NCBI GenBank assembly: GCA_013407085.1
Contig: JACCGJ010003216.1
Coordinates: 52,082-116,081, forward strand
DNA length: 64,000 nucleotides
Reading direction: 5' to 3'
Source: Atriophallophorus winterbourni
Taxonomy: Eukaryota; Platyhelminthes; Trematoda; Plagiorchiida; Microphallidae
Notes under the pieces: generated by a model
The model's input: the letters and a program-made list of their open reading frames with translations, nothing else
The model's database searches: none
What the model was told of the DNA's origin: nothing
Translations under genes and position numbers: made by a program
Part shown: in pieces, positions 12,698 to 22,480 of the stretch
Numbering within the stretch: the stretch's first letter is position 1
Layout of the letters: every line of letters begins with the position of its first letter

Positions 12698-13703
12698 TTA
12701 AGGCTGAAGGAGAGCAGATGACTCCACAGCTAAGTTAATCCCAGTCGGAGCTACATTGTACTGCCTCCTATCAAAAGGAGGGTTGTCAGGCTTCACTTGG
12801 AGTTTGTCTGAAGTGGCGTTAGTTATGTGTCCCGCCTTAGACAAAAACACATCGCGATCTGCCTGAAATTTGAACTCGACTAGGATCGGTCGAGGCCGGT
12901 TATCCATCTTACATTTACCCACACAATGAACTCGCACCGTGGGCGTGGACGGTTTAATTCCAACCATGCGAAAGAGATCGTGGATACACATGCGGTCCAA
13001 ATCTTGTAGAGATTTGTATTCCTTGATGGAGGGCTCGGCACGATTGAAAACTAGAACATTACGAGTTCTATTTTTTCGAGCCGAAGATGGGCGATGTAAT
13101 GATTCAATTTTTTTCCGAAGATTATTGAGCTCCAGATTAATTTGATCCATGGCGTTCGAACGGACAACATTTGTATGTTTCTTTCCATTTTTACCGGAAT
13201 TAGTAGTCTTAGCCTGCCATCTTAGGGTGCCTGCTGTATTGGACACCATTCGTGAAGGTAGTCTAAGACTAGTAGGTGATTGTTTGACCAGAGTGACGTT
13301 AGCGTCGGTTAGTGGTGGTTTAGAGCCCTTTAACACTCGCTTTTTAGAAGGCTTATGTTTATTTTTTGCCTTGGCACGGCCCGGGAGGGCGGGATAACTG
13401 GCTCGAATTATTGGCCTTGTTAACCGCCGATGTTCGCCCACGGACTAATTTGAACCGCGCGACTGATGCATAAGTTTGGTCGGACACGGATTCCGACACA
13501 CTAGCTAGCGTCACACTAGGTCGCCGTTGGTGGTACACAAATGCGGCTTCAGTGCCAGCCTTGTAACAATCACTGCAATACCACGGAAGCCAGCGGAATT
13601 TCGCATAAAGCCCATAGTGGGATTTATGTAAAGCTGAGCAGCCAGGGTGAGCCCAACGCTTGCAAGCATTGCACTCAATACCTTTGGCTACTTTTTTTGC
13701 CAC
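12698..13703 (-). pseudogene. LINE A ORF1 with PHD-like zinc finger
   Basis: The first frame (13703-13359) begins MAKKVAKGIECNACKRWAHP and has paired Cys/His positions CNAC...HPGC...CSDC, a PHD-like finger typical of CR1-group ORF1 proteins. A frameshift near 13400 leads into a second frame (13441-12698) that is basic and ends with a region containing RPRPILVEFKFQADRDVFL, which recurs in related form in the LINE fragments at 22811-23029 and 63533-63775. The role in CR1 elements is thought to be RNA binding. Confidence 0.7.
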
Positions 13704-13970
13704 ATTTCACGTTAATACAAACAATTTTATTATTCATAGTTGAAAAATGCTAAAACACGGTGATTCAAGATAAAAGCGGAATACTGACTTTATTACGAAA
13801 GTAATTAATCAGCAAGAGGTGCAATAGTGAATTGTGTGTTTATACTTTCAAAACTAAGTAAAATAGGATTTCTAATTTACAGTACAACGGTGAAATGGTG
13901 AAAATTCGTAAAAGTTTGTAACTGAGCGTGGCAAATGCAACAAAGTTGAACGTACCGCCAAATTCGAAAT

Positions 13971-14049
13971 TTTGTGTGCAGATCATGTAAATCGACCACA
14001 TCAACAAGCATACACTGGTTCGTACATGGTTCTCAGCAGGTATCTCAAG
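13971..14049 (+). pseudogene. CsRn1-like integrase C-terminus, middle piece
   Basis: The translation VNRPHQQAYTGSYMVLS followed by RYLK continues the CsRn1-like integrase tail (family pattern PPYEGPYRVVSRNPK). It is stranded between LINE A and the BEL element at 14050. Confidence 0.65.
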
Positions 14050-14611
14050 TGTAGCGACCAAATCTTCACCGGGGAATAGTTTCTGTCACGGAAACTAGTT
14101 GCCTGCTACGAGCCACGAGAATCTTCTACCGGGAGTGACGAGCGTTTACGAATCGATCCCAAATCAGAACAATACGTCAATTTACGCTGTACTATATTGA
14201 CAAAGACGATTAAAAAGCAAAATATAACAAACCTCAACGGTAATCGAATACAGGTTTCAATGCAAACCCAACGCGTCCAATAAACGGAAGTCAAACAGCT
14301 CAGTTGAGAGCACAAAAAATTACCGTTTTCCAATAACGGTAAACACGGGTAACGGACAAATCAAAATGTGCGGAAGCCGAAGTGCAGTTAAACAAAGGAA
14401 AAATGTTCGGGAAAGAAAACTCTCACAGATTTAACATTTAGTTTAAATGTTATTTTCAATTTGAAGAACAAACAAAAAATATCACTGGAAAATTATGACA
14501 CAAAAAACTTGATAAGGAACACGGGTGTAGGGTGGGAACAAATGTCTCCAGTTCGTTTGATCTTGCTGGACCGAAAGAGGAATTTTCAAGACATCGACGC
14601 GGATTCATACA
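14050..14611 (-). repeat. 3' LTR of gag-only BEL/Pao element
   Basis: 562 bp, TGTATGAATCC to GGTCGCTACA on the minus strand. It differs from the 5' LTR by a handful of substitutions and is flanked at its outer end by tcaag. Confidence 0.87.
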
Positions 14612-14739
14612 CCGCCCACCAAAATTCCTCAAAATCTGAAAAGCAAGTAGAGACACAAACAATGAACTGCGGGGCTCTCCTCTACCTGGCTACCCGACCC
14701 GTGTACCTGCGCGACCCATGACAGCGACTCGACGATCAA

Positions 14740-14925
14740 ATGTTTGGTGGTATCTCTGGAGTTGGCAGACCCGAAGACCCGCCTCCCACCTAAAACATTT
14801 GCCTTCAGTGTAATCAACGTTCGTCTTCGCATGCAACCGGCAGACTGAATGCTTGGTGGTACTTCTGGGGTCAGCAGATCCGAAAACCCGCCTCCCACCT
14901 TAAGCACCAGCCCCCGGGCCCGACA
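14740..14925 (-). repeat. Direct repeat of about 110 bp in BEL 3' untranslated region
   Basis: Two diverged copies of a segment reading (minus) GGTGGGAGGCGGG...CCACCAAACATT and GGTGGGAGGCGGG...CCACCAAGCATT lie between gag and the 3' LTR. Equivalent pairs occur at about 1433-1610 and 3653-3830 in the array. Confidence 0.7.
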
Positions 14926-14954
14926 CCCAGGTACAGTAGAATAAAGCAAGTGAC

Positions 14955-15021
14955 TTTATTTAGTGGCGAGTCACACACGCCACGTCGCATCACCATCACT
15001 GGACACCTGTGGCTTTTTATA
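14955..15021 (-). promoter_or_regulatory. TATA-like box followed by AATAAA inside BEL interior
   Basis: On the minus strand TATAAAAAG (15021-15013) is followed about 55 bp later by AATAAA (14960-14955). The same pair is present in the array units (about 1714 and 1655). Such a pair normally belongs in an LTR, so this may be a second promoter/polyadenylation unit or a relic of another LTR. Function is inferred from motifs only. Confidence 0.4.
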
Positions 15022-15075
15022 GGGAAAATGTTTGCTAGACAAAGACCCACCACGTCCTCCGGTTCTGCCAGCGCC

Positions 15076-16332
15076 CTACAATAAGCTCATGAATGATATC
15101 CTACCCGAACGAGCCTTATGTATTGCATCCTCCAACAGCGACATTTTGCGCCATCTAAACAAGTCTAAATTACAAAATATTGTATCCGAGTTCCCAAACA
15201 TAAATGGTTCATCAGGTATACAACCGAAAGTTTTACGCCAATCATACGGATTGTCGTGCTGACCATACGTCGCCCCAATTAAAGCTGATTCAGTGTCATG
15301 TGAACCAGGCCTACTTTTCATTTGGGCTGATTTGGTGTCAGGTGGGCCAGGCTTAGTCTCTATCTGATCCGAATTAGTGTCGGAAAATTCAGTCACAAAA
15401 TCCGACTGAGCTAATTCAGTCTCAGGTAACTCAGCTTCCTGATCACCATCGACAACACAAATGTCAATATCCTTCAACATAACACCAGTAGAAACAATTT
15501 CTTGACAATTAACGAGACTAACAGGCCTTGCTATTGTATGCGGTTGCCCGAAAAGGTCCTTCAGGATTGATCTCGCCCGCTTATACGCACGTTCAGGTGG
15601 CAGCATGACACACTCTTCAATAGATTCTTTTGCTATACCTCGGCAATAATTTAGCAAACATAGGAACCTCTGTCCGTCATCAAGAGTTCTAGACTCCACA
15701 TAGGTCTCGAACTGACGACAAAATTTCCCGTAGGTGCTAGCTGAACCATCAAAAGATATCAATTCTATCTTCGGAAGGTCAGATCTCGGTACACTGCCGG
15801 GCTTTTTATTACGGACAGAATCTTCTACCTCCGAACGAGGGTAGTCAGCTACTTTTTCCTTTTGATGCTCACAATGCGCAAGATAACTTGCCGAAGCAGC
15901 AATCTTAGCCATTTTAACCTCGTATACCGCCTGAAGCACTTCCAGTTTGTGCTGCATTTCGATTGTTTCCTGCGACAGTTTTAGGAGTTCAAGGCGCATT
16001 TTAGCCTTACGAACACGAATATTTGAATCTACCGTTGAACCCCTCAAGCTACCACGAGAGCCCTCAACAGAACAATGAATGCGCTCACCTGCGGTGTCTT
16101 CCGTTCCATTATCGACCAACTGTTGGGGAGATTTGATCTTTTCGACAAAACTGCGGGTAACAGGCATTTCGACGTCAGCGAATTCGACGTTGAGTACTGT
16201 ATTTTCTCCAATTGAGACAAATAAGGTCCAAACCGAATTCCAACGTTGAGTACTGTATTTTCTCCAATTGAGACAAATACGGTCCAAACCGAATTCCAAC
16301 GTTGAGTACTGTATTTTCTCCAATTGAGACAA
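15076..16332 (-). CDS. BEL/Pao-type Gag, open frame
   Basis: This is the only uninterrupted copy of this gag in the window: 418 codons open, of which 363 follow the first in-frame ATG (16167). Order: variable N-terminus, a charged helical region with the sequence AHCEHQKEKVADYPRSEVED, then a DUF1759-like capsid region (CRQFETYVES, LLNYCRGIAKESIEECVMLPP, RSILKDLFGQPHTI) typical of BEL/Pao Gag. The C-terminal 110 residues (from about NSDQIETKPGPPDTK) are acidic/Pro-rich and unfamiliar, and no CCHC knuckle or protease follows. Upstream of the ATG the frame runs through the 56-bp repeats. Gag would form the particle and might be the only protein the element supplies. Confidence 0.75.
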   Translation of the reverse strand: MSQLEKIQYSTLEFGLDRICLNWRKYSTQRWNSVWTLFVSIGENTVLNVEFADVEMPVTRSFVEKIKSPQQLVDNGTEDTAGERIHCSVEGSRGSLRGSTVDSNIRVRKAKMRLELLKLSQETIEMQHKLEVLQAVYEVKMAKIAASASYLAHCEHQKEKVADYPRSEVEDSVRNKKPGSVPRSDLPKIELISFDGSASTYGKFCRQFETYVESRTLDDGQRFLCLLNYCRGIAKESIEECVMLPPERAYKRARSILKDLFGQPHTIARPVSLVNCQEIVSTGVMLKDIDICVVDGDQEAELPETELAQSDFVTEFSDTNSDQIETKPGPPDTKSAQMKSRPGSHDTESALIGATYGQHDNPYDWRKTFGCIPDEPFMFGNSDTIFCNLDLFRWRKMSLLEDAIHKARSGRISFMSLL

Positions 16333-16421
16333 ATACGGTCCAAACCGAATTCCAACGTTGAGTACTGTATTTTCTCCAATTGAGACAAATACGGTCCAAA
16401 CCGAATTCCAACGTTGAGTAC
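16188..16421 (-). repeat. 56-bp minisatellite next to 5' LTR
   Basis: About four copies of a 56-bp unit (minus strand starts GTACTCAACGTTGGAATTCG) lie directly inside the LTR, where a primer-binding site is expected. In the tandem array the same site holds about one to two copies (near 672-746 and 2893-2967) or about two and a half (5095-5240), so the tract varies between copies. All three frames of the unit are free of stops. Confidence 0.85.
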
Positions 16422-16983
16422 TGTAGCGACCAAATCGTCACTGGGGAATAGTTTCTGTCACGGAAACTAGTTGCCTGCTACGAGCCACGAGAATCTTCTA
16501 CCGGGAGTGACGAGCGTTTACGAATCGATCCCAAATCAGAACAATACGTCAATTTAGGCTGTACTATATTGACAAAGACGATTAAAAAACAAAATATAAC
16601 AATCCTCAACGGTAATGGAATACAGGTTTCAATGCAAACCCAACGCGTCCAATAAACGGAAGTCAAACAGCTCAGTTGAGAGCACAAAAAATTACCGTTT
16701 TCCAATAACGGTAAACACGGGTAACGGACAAATCAAAATTTGCGGAAGCCGAAGTGCAGTTAAACAAAGGAAAAATGTTCGGGAAAGAAAACGCTCACAG
16801 ATTTAACATTTTGTTTAAATGTTATTTTCAATTTGCAAAACAAACAAAAAATATCACTGGAAAATTATGACACAAAAAACTTGATAAGGAACACGGGTGT
16901 AGGGTGGGAACGAATGTCTCCATTTCGTTTGATCTTGTTGGACTGAAAGAGGAATTTTCAAGACATCGACGCGGATTCATACA
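16422..16983 (-). repeat. 5' LTR of gag-only BEL/Pao element
   Basis: 562 bp with the same ends as the 3' LTR. The outer flank is ccaag. The 56-bp minisatellite starts immediately inside. Confidence 0.87.
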
Positions 16984-17281
16984 CCAAGTATTTCATTATT
17001 GACCAAATTGGATCAAACAAAACCGTTAGTATCGATTGTTTATAAGTCATTTACGTGAAACTAACATCGAAAGCGACAGAAAATACACGAAAAGTTATTC
17101 AACAGATGTTAAACCGAGACCAACACGTTCATTCGTCCGCATTGCCAGAAACCAACCATACCCCTGTTCTCCTGATTAAGTCCCATTACTATCATGTCTC
17201 AAACTGCCAGACCCCAACAAGCAAACGCGTTCTGGTAGCAAGATACATTTTCACCCAAAGTTAGATGATTTTATAACCTAG
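16984..17281 (+). pseudogene. CsRn1-like integrase C-terminus, last piece
   Basis: Resumes after the BEL target-site duplication with YFIIDQIGSNKTVSIDCL, matching the CsRn1-type motif FxxDxxGKxxxVSIDRLK. The end reads TRSGSKIHFHPKLDDFIT then a stop at 17279-17281, the usual closing motif of such integrases. Internal stops and a frame change separate the two parts. Confidence 0.75.
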
Positions 17282-17344
17282 TGCTTCTTTTCGAGCGTCT
17301 TTTACTTGTTCCCGACGCTCTAATGGAGGGATTCTATAGGAATT

Positions 17345-17667
17345 TGTACACTCTTATATTTTGTATCATCTCAATTTGTATATTTAGACATTATCGTTTC
17401 GTTTCGATTGCCCATAATGCCATATTGATCTATCGATTTCTTTTTATCTTGATCACTAACATTTCTCCGATGTTCTGTTCGCTAACTCTTGAACGATGTT
17501 CATTTGTTGAATATCATTTGTACATAATCAACTCACTCATTAATTACAATACACATTTTGTCCACTCACGGTCTAAGTTCTTCTGTGGTTGTTTTGGAGT
17601 CAAAACTGTATGTGGATATAACTGGAACCCACCCAGTCTCAGGATTCCTTCTTCACTATCCACTACA
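17345..17667 (+). repeat. 3' LTR of CsRn1-like element
   Basis: TGTACACTCTTATATTTTG to CACTACA, 323 bp, the partner of 5993-6315. A purine-rich stretch (atggaggga) lies just upstream at about 17320. Confidence 0.8.
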
Positions 17668-17990
17668 GCACATACACTAATTATTATTTTAACAATAGCT
17701 TGAACTGTCAACGATATGAAATATTCAATTATCGGTTATTTTCACTGGTAACAATACAATTTAAGTGATTGAGTTATAATCTCTTTATAATTTGATTACT
17801 TTAAACGTAATGATCTTTAAATATTTCACGGTCATTAATAGTGTTTATTTCAACAGTTGTGCGGTAATCGTTCTTGTTAGTAAGATTATAATTTCCATCG
17901 TACATCCAATTTTTCGGTTTCACAATAACTAATTACAACTCATCTATTATTCAACCTCTTGGTCTGCTGTGGCCTTCATCCTGTAATCGT
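17668..17990. other. No recognisable feature
   Basis: AT-rich DNA after the CsRn1-like 3' LTR. I see no coding or repeat signal. Confidence 0.4.
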
Positions 17991-17994
17991 TCAT

Positions 17995-18190
17995 AGCGGT
18001 GCTTCCTAAGTTCAACCAGGATAATCTCTTGGCTTCGCGATCGGCGAAGATTTCAAACAGACAAAAAGAATATACGTTTTGGCAGTGGTGGGTGCTTCTC
18101 TGCAGCTTTCAACCAAAAGAAATTCTGGACGCTCGATTGGCTTGTTAGCCACATACTGTCCTGTGCAAACTGAACTGAACTGAACTGAAA
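17995..18190 (+). mobile_element. 5'-truncated copy of LINE A 3' end
   Basis: It matches the reverse complement of 9903-10070, including GATAATCTCTTGGCTTCGCG and the terminal ACTGA repeats (aactgaactgaactgaa). It is therefore a dead-on-arrival insertion of the same LINE family in the opposite orientation. Confidence 0.75.
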
Positions 18191-19231
18191 TATAATATAG
18201 TTTGTCAGCAGTAATTACGAATCGAAATAAGGTATTTATCGTATACGCGCGATTACTGAAAAACTTGAAACCCTTATTAAAAACGATTTGGTAATCAGCA
18301 AATCATCTTGTTTCCACTAAATTAATTTGGACTACAAGTTCAACATCTAATCAAAATTTATAACATCCAAATTCCCTATTATACGGTACATGATATAATT
18401 AATATGATAAATTTTATTTTTTGATCGTTCATCGAATCGATGTTTGAATGTCTTGGATGATTAAATTCGGCTTGGATTTATATCCCGGAAATTTATATTT
18501 GCGAAATATATGATAAATTACGCTGAAAATAAATTCGTTATAGTATCTTCTTCAGCGTACGTGATATCTCGAACATCATGTTATATATATATTGAATTTG
18601 AAGTTGAACATAACCTTGTTGTGCTGTGTGAAATTACATAAAAATGTCGGATAATATTGTTAATTGAAAATGGAATCCATGAAAAAAATATTCGTATGCA
18701 TTATTAACACATTTGAATTTTCAAAATTTTTTTCGGATTTTATTTAAATATTCCATTGTATTCTGAAGAAGAAATTTTAGCTTATATATTGTGTGGTTTC
18801 TGCACGCACAACAAACTTTGAGCAAATTCATAAAAGAACGTTTATATTCTATACAGCCGAAAAAATTGAAACAATATAAAGAAAAAAATTTGGATTATAT
18901 TCTTGCATTATTGTGAAACAATAAACCCTCGATGCAATACATATAGCAGGTAATACAACATGAATATAATGAAAGATTATACCTTCAAATCACATTTATC
19001 GCATGTGAAGTTGAAGAGCATGAAACAAAAATGATGTAAATCCTTCAGGAAAAATAACATGGAAAATGTTTTAGAATGTTTTGTTTGAAGTATGCAGAAT
19101 GTTTGTGCTTTTTAACGTGCAAAATATCATTTTCATCATTTTCGGACATGTAGCATTGAAGTATACATAATTTACACATAGACTAGTACGTCGAGCGTAA
19201 TCAAGAGTTTTTTTTTCGATCAGCTCGAAAC
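18191..19231. other. AT-rich upstream region of the LITAF gene
   Basis: About 1 kb of very AT-rich DNA with A/T runs and a TA-repeat stretch near 18583. It presumably holds the promoter of the gene starting at 19232, but no specific element can be defended. Confidence 0.4.
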
Positions 19232-20233
19232 ATGTCTGCTTCACAACCACAAACCGTCGTCATATCTCAGCCTACATCATATTATTCGTCATCAATCTTT
19301 TGTCCTGGATGTCACGAACAAGTAATTTCTAGTGTTGAATACGAGAGTGGGATCTGTACCTGGATTTCATGCGCAGTTATTGCGCTACTGGGGTATGATT
19401 GCATTATAACTCGCTAAATTTCTATTCAGCAAATAGTAATTAACATTCATTCCATTTATTTTAACCAGTTAATTTCTGAGAAGAATGAATTCTAATTGAT
19501 ATACTGTGTGAAAAATTGACGAAGTTGAATTCTTAAGATAGATTTTTAGCCCTCATAAAGTTTAAGATATCAAATTCAAACACGTCAAGTTACTATATAT
19601 TGTTTTTGATTTATAGTGTTTTCTTTCTATGTCCTAATACATGAATATTATATGTAATGATATATTCACATCTCTTACAGTTTAGTTGAGATTATATTGA
19701 ATGATGAATCTCGAATATTACCAAGAAATAATCAAGATCCATTAATCTACATAAAATGTTGATAATGTTTTAAAGAATGAAAATGCTCCGAACGAATAAA
19801 AAATATTGCTCGTTTTGATCAAGTAATGTTGATAATATCTTTCTGTGTGTTGAAATAGAGACTGACAAACCACAACAACGCGAAAGTATCTTATTTATGC
19901 AAAGGAATTATGCTATTTTATTTGCAAAGTGTGTTTTAGAAACAATATCTGGCATTCTGACATGTTTAAGTTATAAAACATTTAATACTAGCCACATTCT
20001 CGTTAATAATAGCTGCGGTATACTAATTTGAAATCAAAATAATGTTAAACGCACAAAAATATGAATTTATTACGCATCTTAGTCATCAAAGTTCATTAAT
20101 ATCCTCATTTCTCTTTTATTTCAGAGGCGTCTTCGGTTGCTGTTTGATACCATTCTGTATGGACTCTTGTAAGGACGCAAAACACATATGCAAAGGATGT
20201 AAAGGAGAGATTGCTAGAGTCTCAAGATGCTGA
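19232..20233 (+). CDS. LITAF-domain membrane protein, two exons
   Basis: Exon 1 is 19232-19392 and exon 2 is 20125-20233; the intron has GT...AG borders (gtatga at 19393, tttcag ending at 20124) and splits a Gly codon. The product is 89 residues. It has a short polar N-terminus, then FCPGCHEQV (first CxxC half of the zinc site), a hydrophobic membrane-inserting stretch ([12 protein letters not shown]...[11 protein letters not shown]) and the second half [12 protein letters not shown]. This Cys pair-hydrophobic-HxCxxC layout defines LITAF/SIMPLE domains, which sit on the cytosolic face of late endosome and lysosome membranes. The splice join restores exactly the family sequence [11 protein letters not shown], which supports the model. 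Start ATG is the first in frame after the A-rich leader (gaaacATGTC). It is the only convincing host gene in the window. Confidence 0.9.
19393..20124 (+). other. Intron of the LITAF-domain gene
   Basis: 732 bp, AT-rich, GT-AG, with a pyrimidine-rich acceptor (cctcatttctcttttatttcag). No embedded element is recognised. Confidence 0.85.
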
Positions 20234-20900
20234 TCATAAATAATACTGTTTGGCGGGGACCTAACTTGCTCACATGTTTTTACTATTCGCTTGATTATGC
20301 AAAACTAAATTAAAAATTATTTACGCATATAAATGTAAAATGTTTTTACTAAACTTTCAGCTATACTAATTGAATGAATTTAATAATTTCTAGTAGCGAA
20401 TTATAGATGAACATTTAAATGCGAAAAATCATAATTATTAATCGAGAGACAACTTTGTAACAAAATCATTTTTTGATATGTAACGTTACCAAACAATCAG
20501 AATTCAATGAATTATATATATATTATTATGCAAAAGTAAATATTGATGATAGCGTTTCAATAGAAGGCACAAATTGACAAAAAATGACTCGCAAAATTAT
20601 AGGACGAAAAACCTATCCATTATGACCTCAACAAAAATGCATGTACACATTACCAAATACCACAAAACGCCTATAAGAGGGGTACATTCTAGCTATTAAT
20701 AAAAATCATAGAGTATTTAATTTGAGAGTTCTGACATCTTTCAGCTTCAATGTAACAAATATGCATTCTATCTTTTGCTAGAAGTATAAAATATATACTT
20801 AAAATTTAAAAAGTAGGCACACCCGTTTAGTTAACATAGTTTAGATGAGATTTTGTTTTAATTTTTAACCAACTCTATACAGAAAATGTATGATCAGATG
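20234..20900. other. 3' flank of the LITAF gene, nothing recognised
   Basis: AT-rich DNA containing the presumed 3' UTR. I see no canonical AATAAA close to the stop, and no element. Confidence 0.4.
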
Positions 20901-21250
20901 AATACGTTGAGCTTGTATGCCACTGTTGGGTGAGGATGATACAACAAACCTGTTCAATCAAATCAGTCAATAGAGCGAGCAATAAAATCCAAAAGTATGC
21001 GAGCACAAATTTGTACGTGCACACCGTAGCCTGAATTTTATTCAATTGAATAAATCTTTGAATCTTTGAATGTTCATGGTCATGGGTTCAGACCCAGTCT
21101 ACATGAGTGTGGGATCATGTGATTAAATGGTTTGTCGTACCAGCCTTACCAAACAGCCTCTTACAAGCTCAACATGTTTACTATTCTTGCAATTTTTCAA
21201 GCAACCGCAGATTCTGATACTACTGTCCCTACCCGATGAGTAGCATACAA
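20900..21250. repeat. Partial and inverted units of the hammerhead repeat
   Basis: 20901-20965 matches part of the 235-bp unit in array orientation (ttgtatgccactgttgggt). 21070-21240 is an inverted unit with a truncated ribozyme core (CCGATGA at about 21228). Confidence 0.75.
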
Positions 21251-21254
21251 GAAA

Positions 21255-22480
21255 GATAAAAGCTCTTTGCATGCATCTGCAGCACACGCACACACTACCA
21301 CCGGTGTCGTGCTATTTTCACTCATCAGGTAGGGACAGTAGTATCAGTATCCGCGTGCGCCTGAAATTGTGAAAAATTGTAAACACGTTGGGCTTGTATG
21401 CCACTGTTGGGTAAGGATGGTACAACCAACTTCTTGAATCACATGAGCCGACACGCATGTAAACACGGTTTGAGCCCATGACAATGAATACAAAAGCCCA
21501 TTTGAATGCATCTCCATCAAACACACACACCACAACGGGTTTCGCGCTATTTGCACTCATCAGGTAGGGGCAATATTATCAGGATATGCGTGCGCTTGAA
21601 ACAGTGGAGGAATGGTAAACAAGGAGCGCTTTTATGCCACTGTTGGATAAGGCTGGTACGACCAACCTGGTCAATCACATGATCCCACACTCATGTAAAC
21701 TGGGTTTGAAACCATAACCATGAACATAAATGCACACTGGCATGGATCTCCATCACACACACACACACATAACGACGGGGTCTCTTGCTGTATGCACTCA
21801 TCAGGTAAGGCAGTAGTAACAGGATCTGCGTGATCTTGAATCAGTTTAGGATTGGTAAGTAATTTTCGCTTGAATGTTACTGTTGCGTAACGATGGTACA
21901 ACCAACTTCCTCATTCACATGAGCCCACACTCATGTGAAATTTTTTTAACAAATGACTATGAATATAACAGCTAATTTGATAAAGCTATATCACACGAAC
22001 ACCCTACGACCGGTTGCGTGCTGTTTTCACTCATCAGGTAGGGACAGTAGGTTCAGGATCTGCGTGCCCTTGAAACAGTGGAGGACTGGTAAACATGTTG
22101 CGATTGTATGCCACTGTTGTGTAAAGTTGGTACGACCAACCTGTTCAATTACATGAGCCAACACTCATGTAGACTGAGTTGGAACAGATGACCATGAAAA
22201 TAAAAGCTAATTTGCATGCATCTCCTTTACACACACAATGACCGGTTTCGTGCAGTTTGCACTCATCAGGTATGGACGGTAATATCAGAATCAGTTTGTT
22301 CTGGAATCAGTTTAATTAAGGTAAACAAGTTGCGCTTGTATGCCACTGTTGGGTAAGGCTTGTACTACCAACCTGTTTAATCACATGATCCCACACTTAT
22401 GTAGACTGGGTTTGAACCCATGTTCATGAATATATAAAGCTTATTTGCATGCATCTCCATCACACACACCCCGGATCGTG
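21255..22480 (-). repeat. Tandem array of about 235-bp hammerhead-bearing repeats
   Basis: About five head-to-tail units; the landmark actcatcag recurs near 21319, 21554, 21795, 22028 and 22260 (spacing 232-241 bp). Read on the minus strand each unit contains a hammerhead-type core (CTGATGA, short stem II, GAAAC), then a microsatellite-like GTGTGT stretch, then a tRNA-like B box (for example GGGTTCAAACCCA, plus 22408-22420), then a conserved tract. Units have diverged by substitutions and small indels. The layout resembles the schistosome Sm-alpha satellite/SINE-like family, known to combine a pol III promoter with an active hammerhead. Confidence 0.85.
22230..22272 (-). ncRNA. Hammerhead ribozyme core with intact catalytic bases (array unit 5)
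   Basis: Minus-strand reading: CTGATGA, stem II GTGCA/TGCAC, then GAAAC and the self-complementary ACCGGT followed by C, the expected cleavage position. Stem I pairs poorly in this unit (ATTGTG against CCATAC), so activity is doubtful. Other units of the array carry core changes: GACAC in unit 1, GAGAC in unit 3, GCAAC in unit 4. Confidence 0.65.

Larger units (their letters stand above)
9906..13970 (-). mobile_element. CR1-like LINE, near full length, decayed (LINE A)
   Basis: On the minus strand: PHD-finger ORF1 (13703 downward), an endonuclease fragment (12384-11950), RT (11951-10447), an RT C-terminal region to about 10215 and a 3' UTR ending in an ACTGA-repeat tail at about 9900-9918. 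It sits inside the CsRn1-like integrase gene. An imperfect 11-bp duplication (ttcgtgttcag at 9895-9905, tttgtgtgcag at 13971-13981, 9 of 11 identical) fits target-primed insertion. The exact ends are inferred. Confidence 0.75.
14050..16983 (-). mobile_element. Complete gag-only BEL/Pao element
   Basis: Two 562-bp LTRs (16422-16983 is 5', 14050-14611 is 3' on the minus strand) with TG...CA ends flank a 1.8-kb interior. The 5-bp flanks are tcaag (14045-14049) and ccaag (16984-16988), a target-site duplication with one change. The interior holds a gag frame and an untranslated 3' part but no pol, so mobilisation would have needed an autonomous relative. A purine-rich stretch (GGTGGGCGG, minus strand) abuts the 3' LTR as a polypurine-tract candidate. 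Confidence 0.88.
5993..17667 (+). mobile_element. CsRn1-like Ty3/gypsy element, split by nested insertions
   Basis: Two 323-bp LTRs (5993-6315 and 17345-17667) bracket gag, protease, RT, RNase H and integrase in the order of Ty3/gypsy pol. The integrase C-terminus is cut twice: the reading breaks at about 9905, resumes at about 13971-14049 (phrase TGSYMVLSRYLK), breaks again at the BEL element, and resumes at 16984 (phrase YFIIDQIGSNKTVSIDCL). Without the insertions the element is about 4.7 kb, close to CsRn1 length. All ORFs contain stops and frameshifts, so the copy is dead. I see no matching target-site duplication outside the LTRs (tcatt versus gcaca). Confidence 0.85.

Noticed and set aside
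16188..16421. CRISPR-like repeats
   Set aside because: The 56-bp copies are directly adjacent with no spacers and sit inside an LTR element; the genome is eukaryotic.
21255..22480. CRISPR array or simple satellite
   Set aside because: Units of about 235 bp diverge throughout, there is no repeat-spacer pattern, and the shared part is a ribozyme core.
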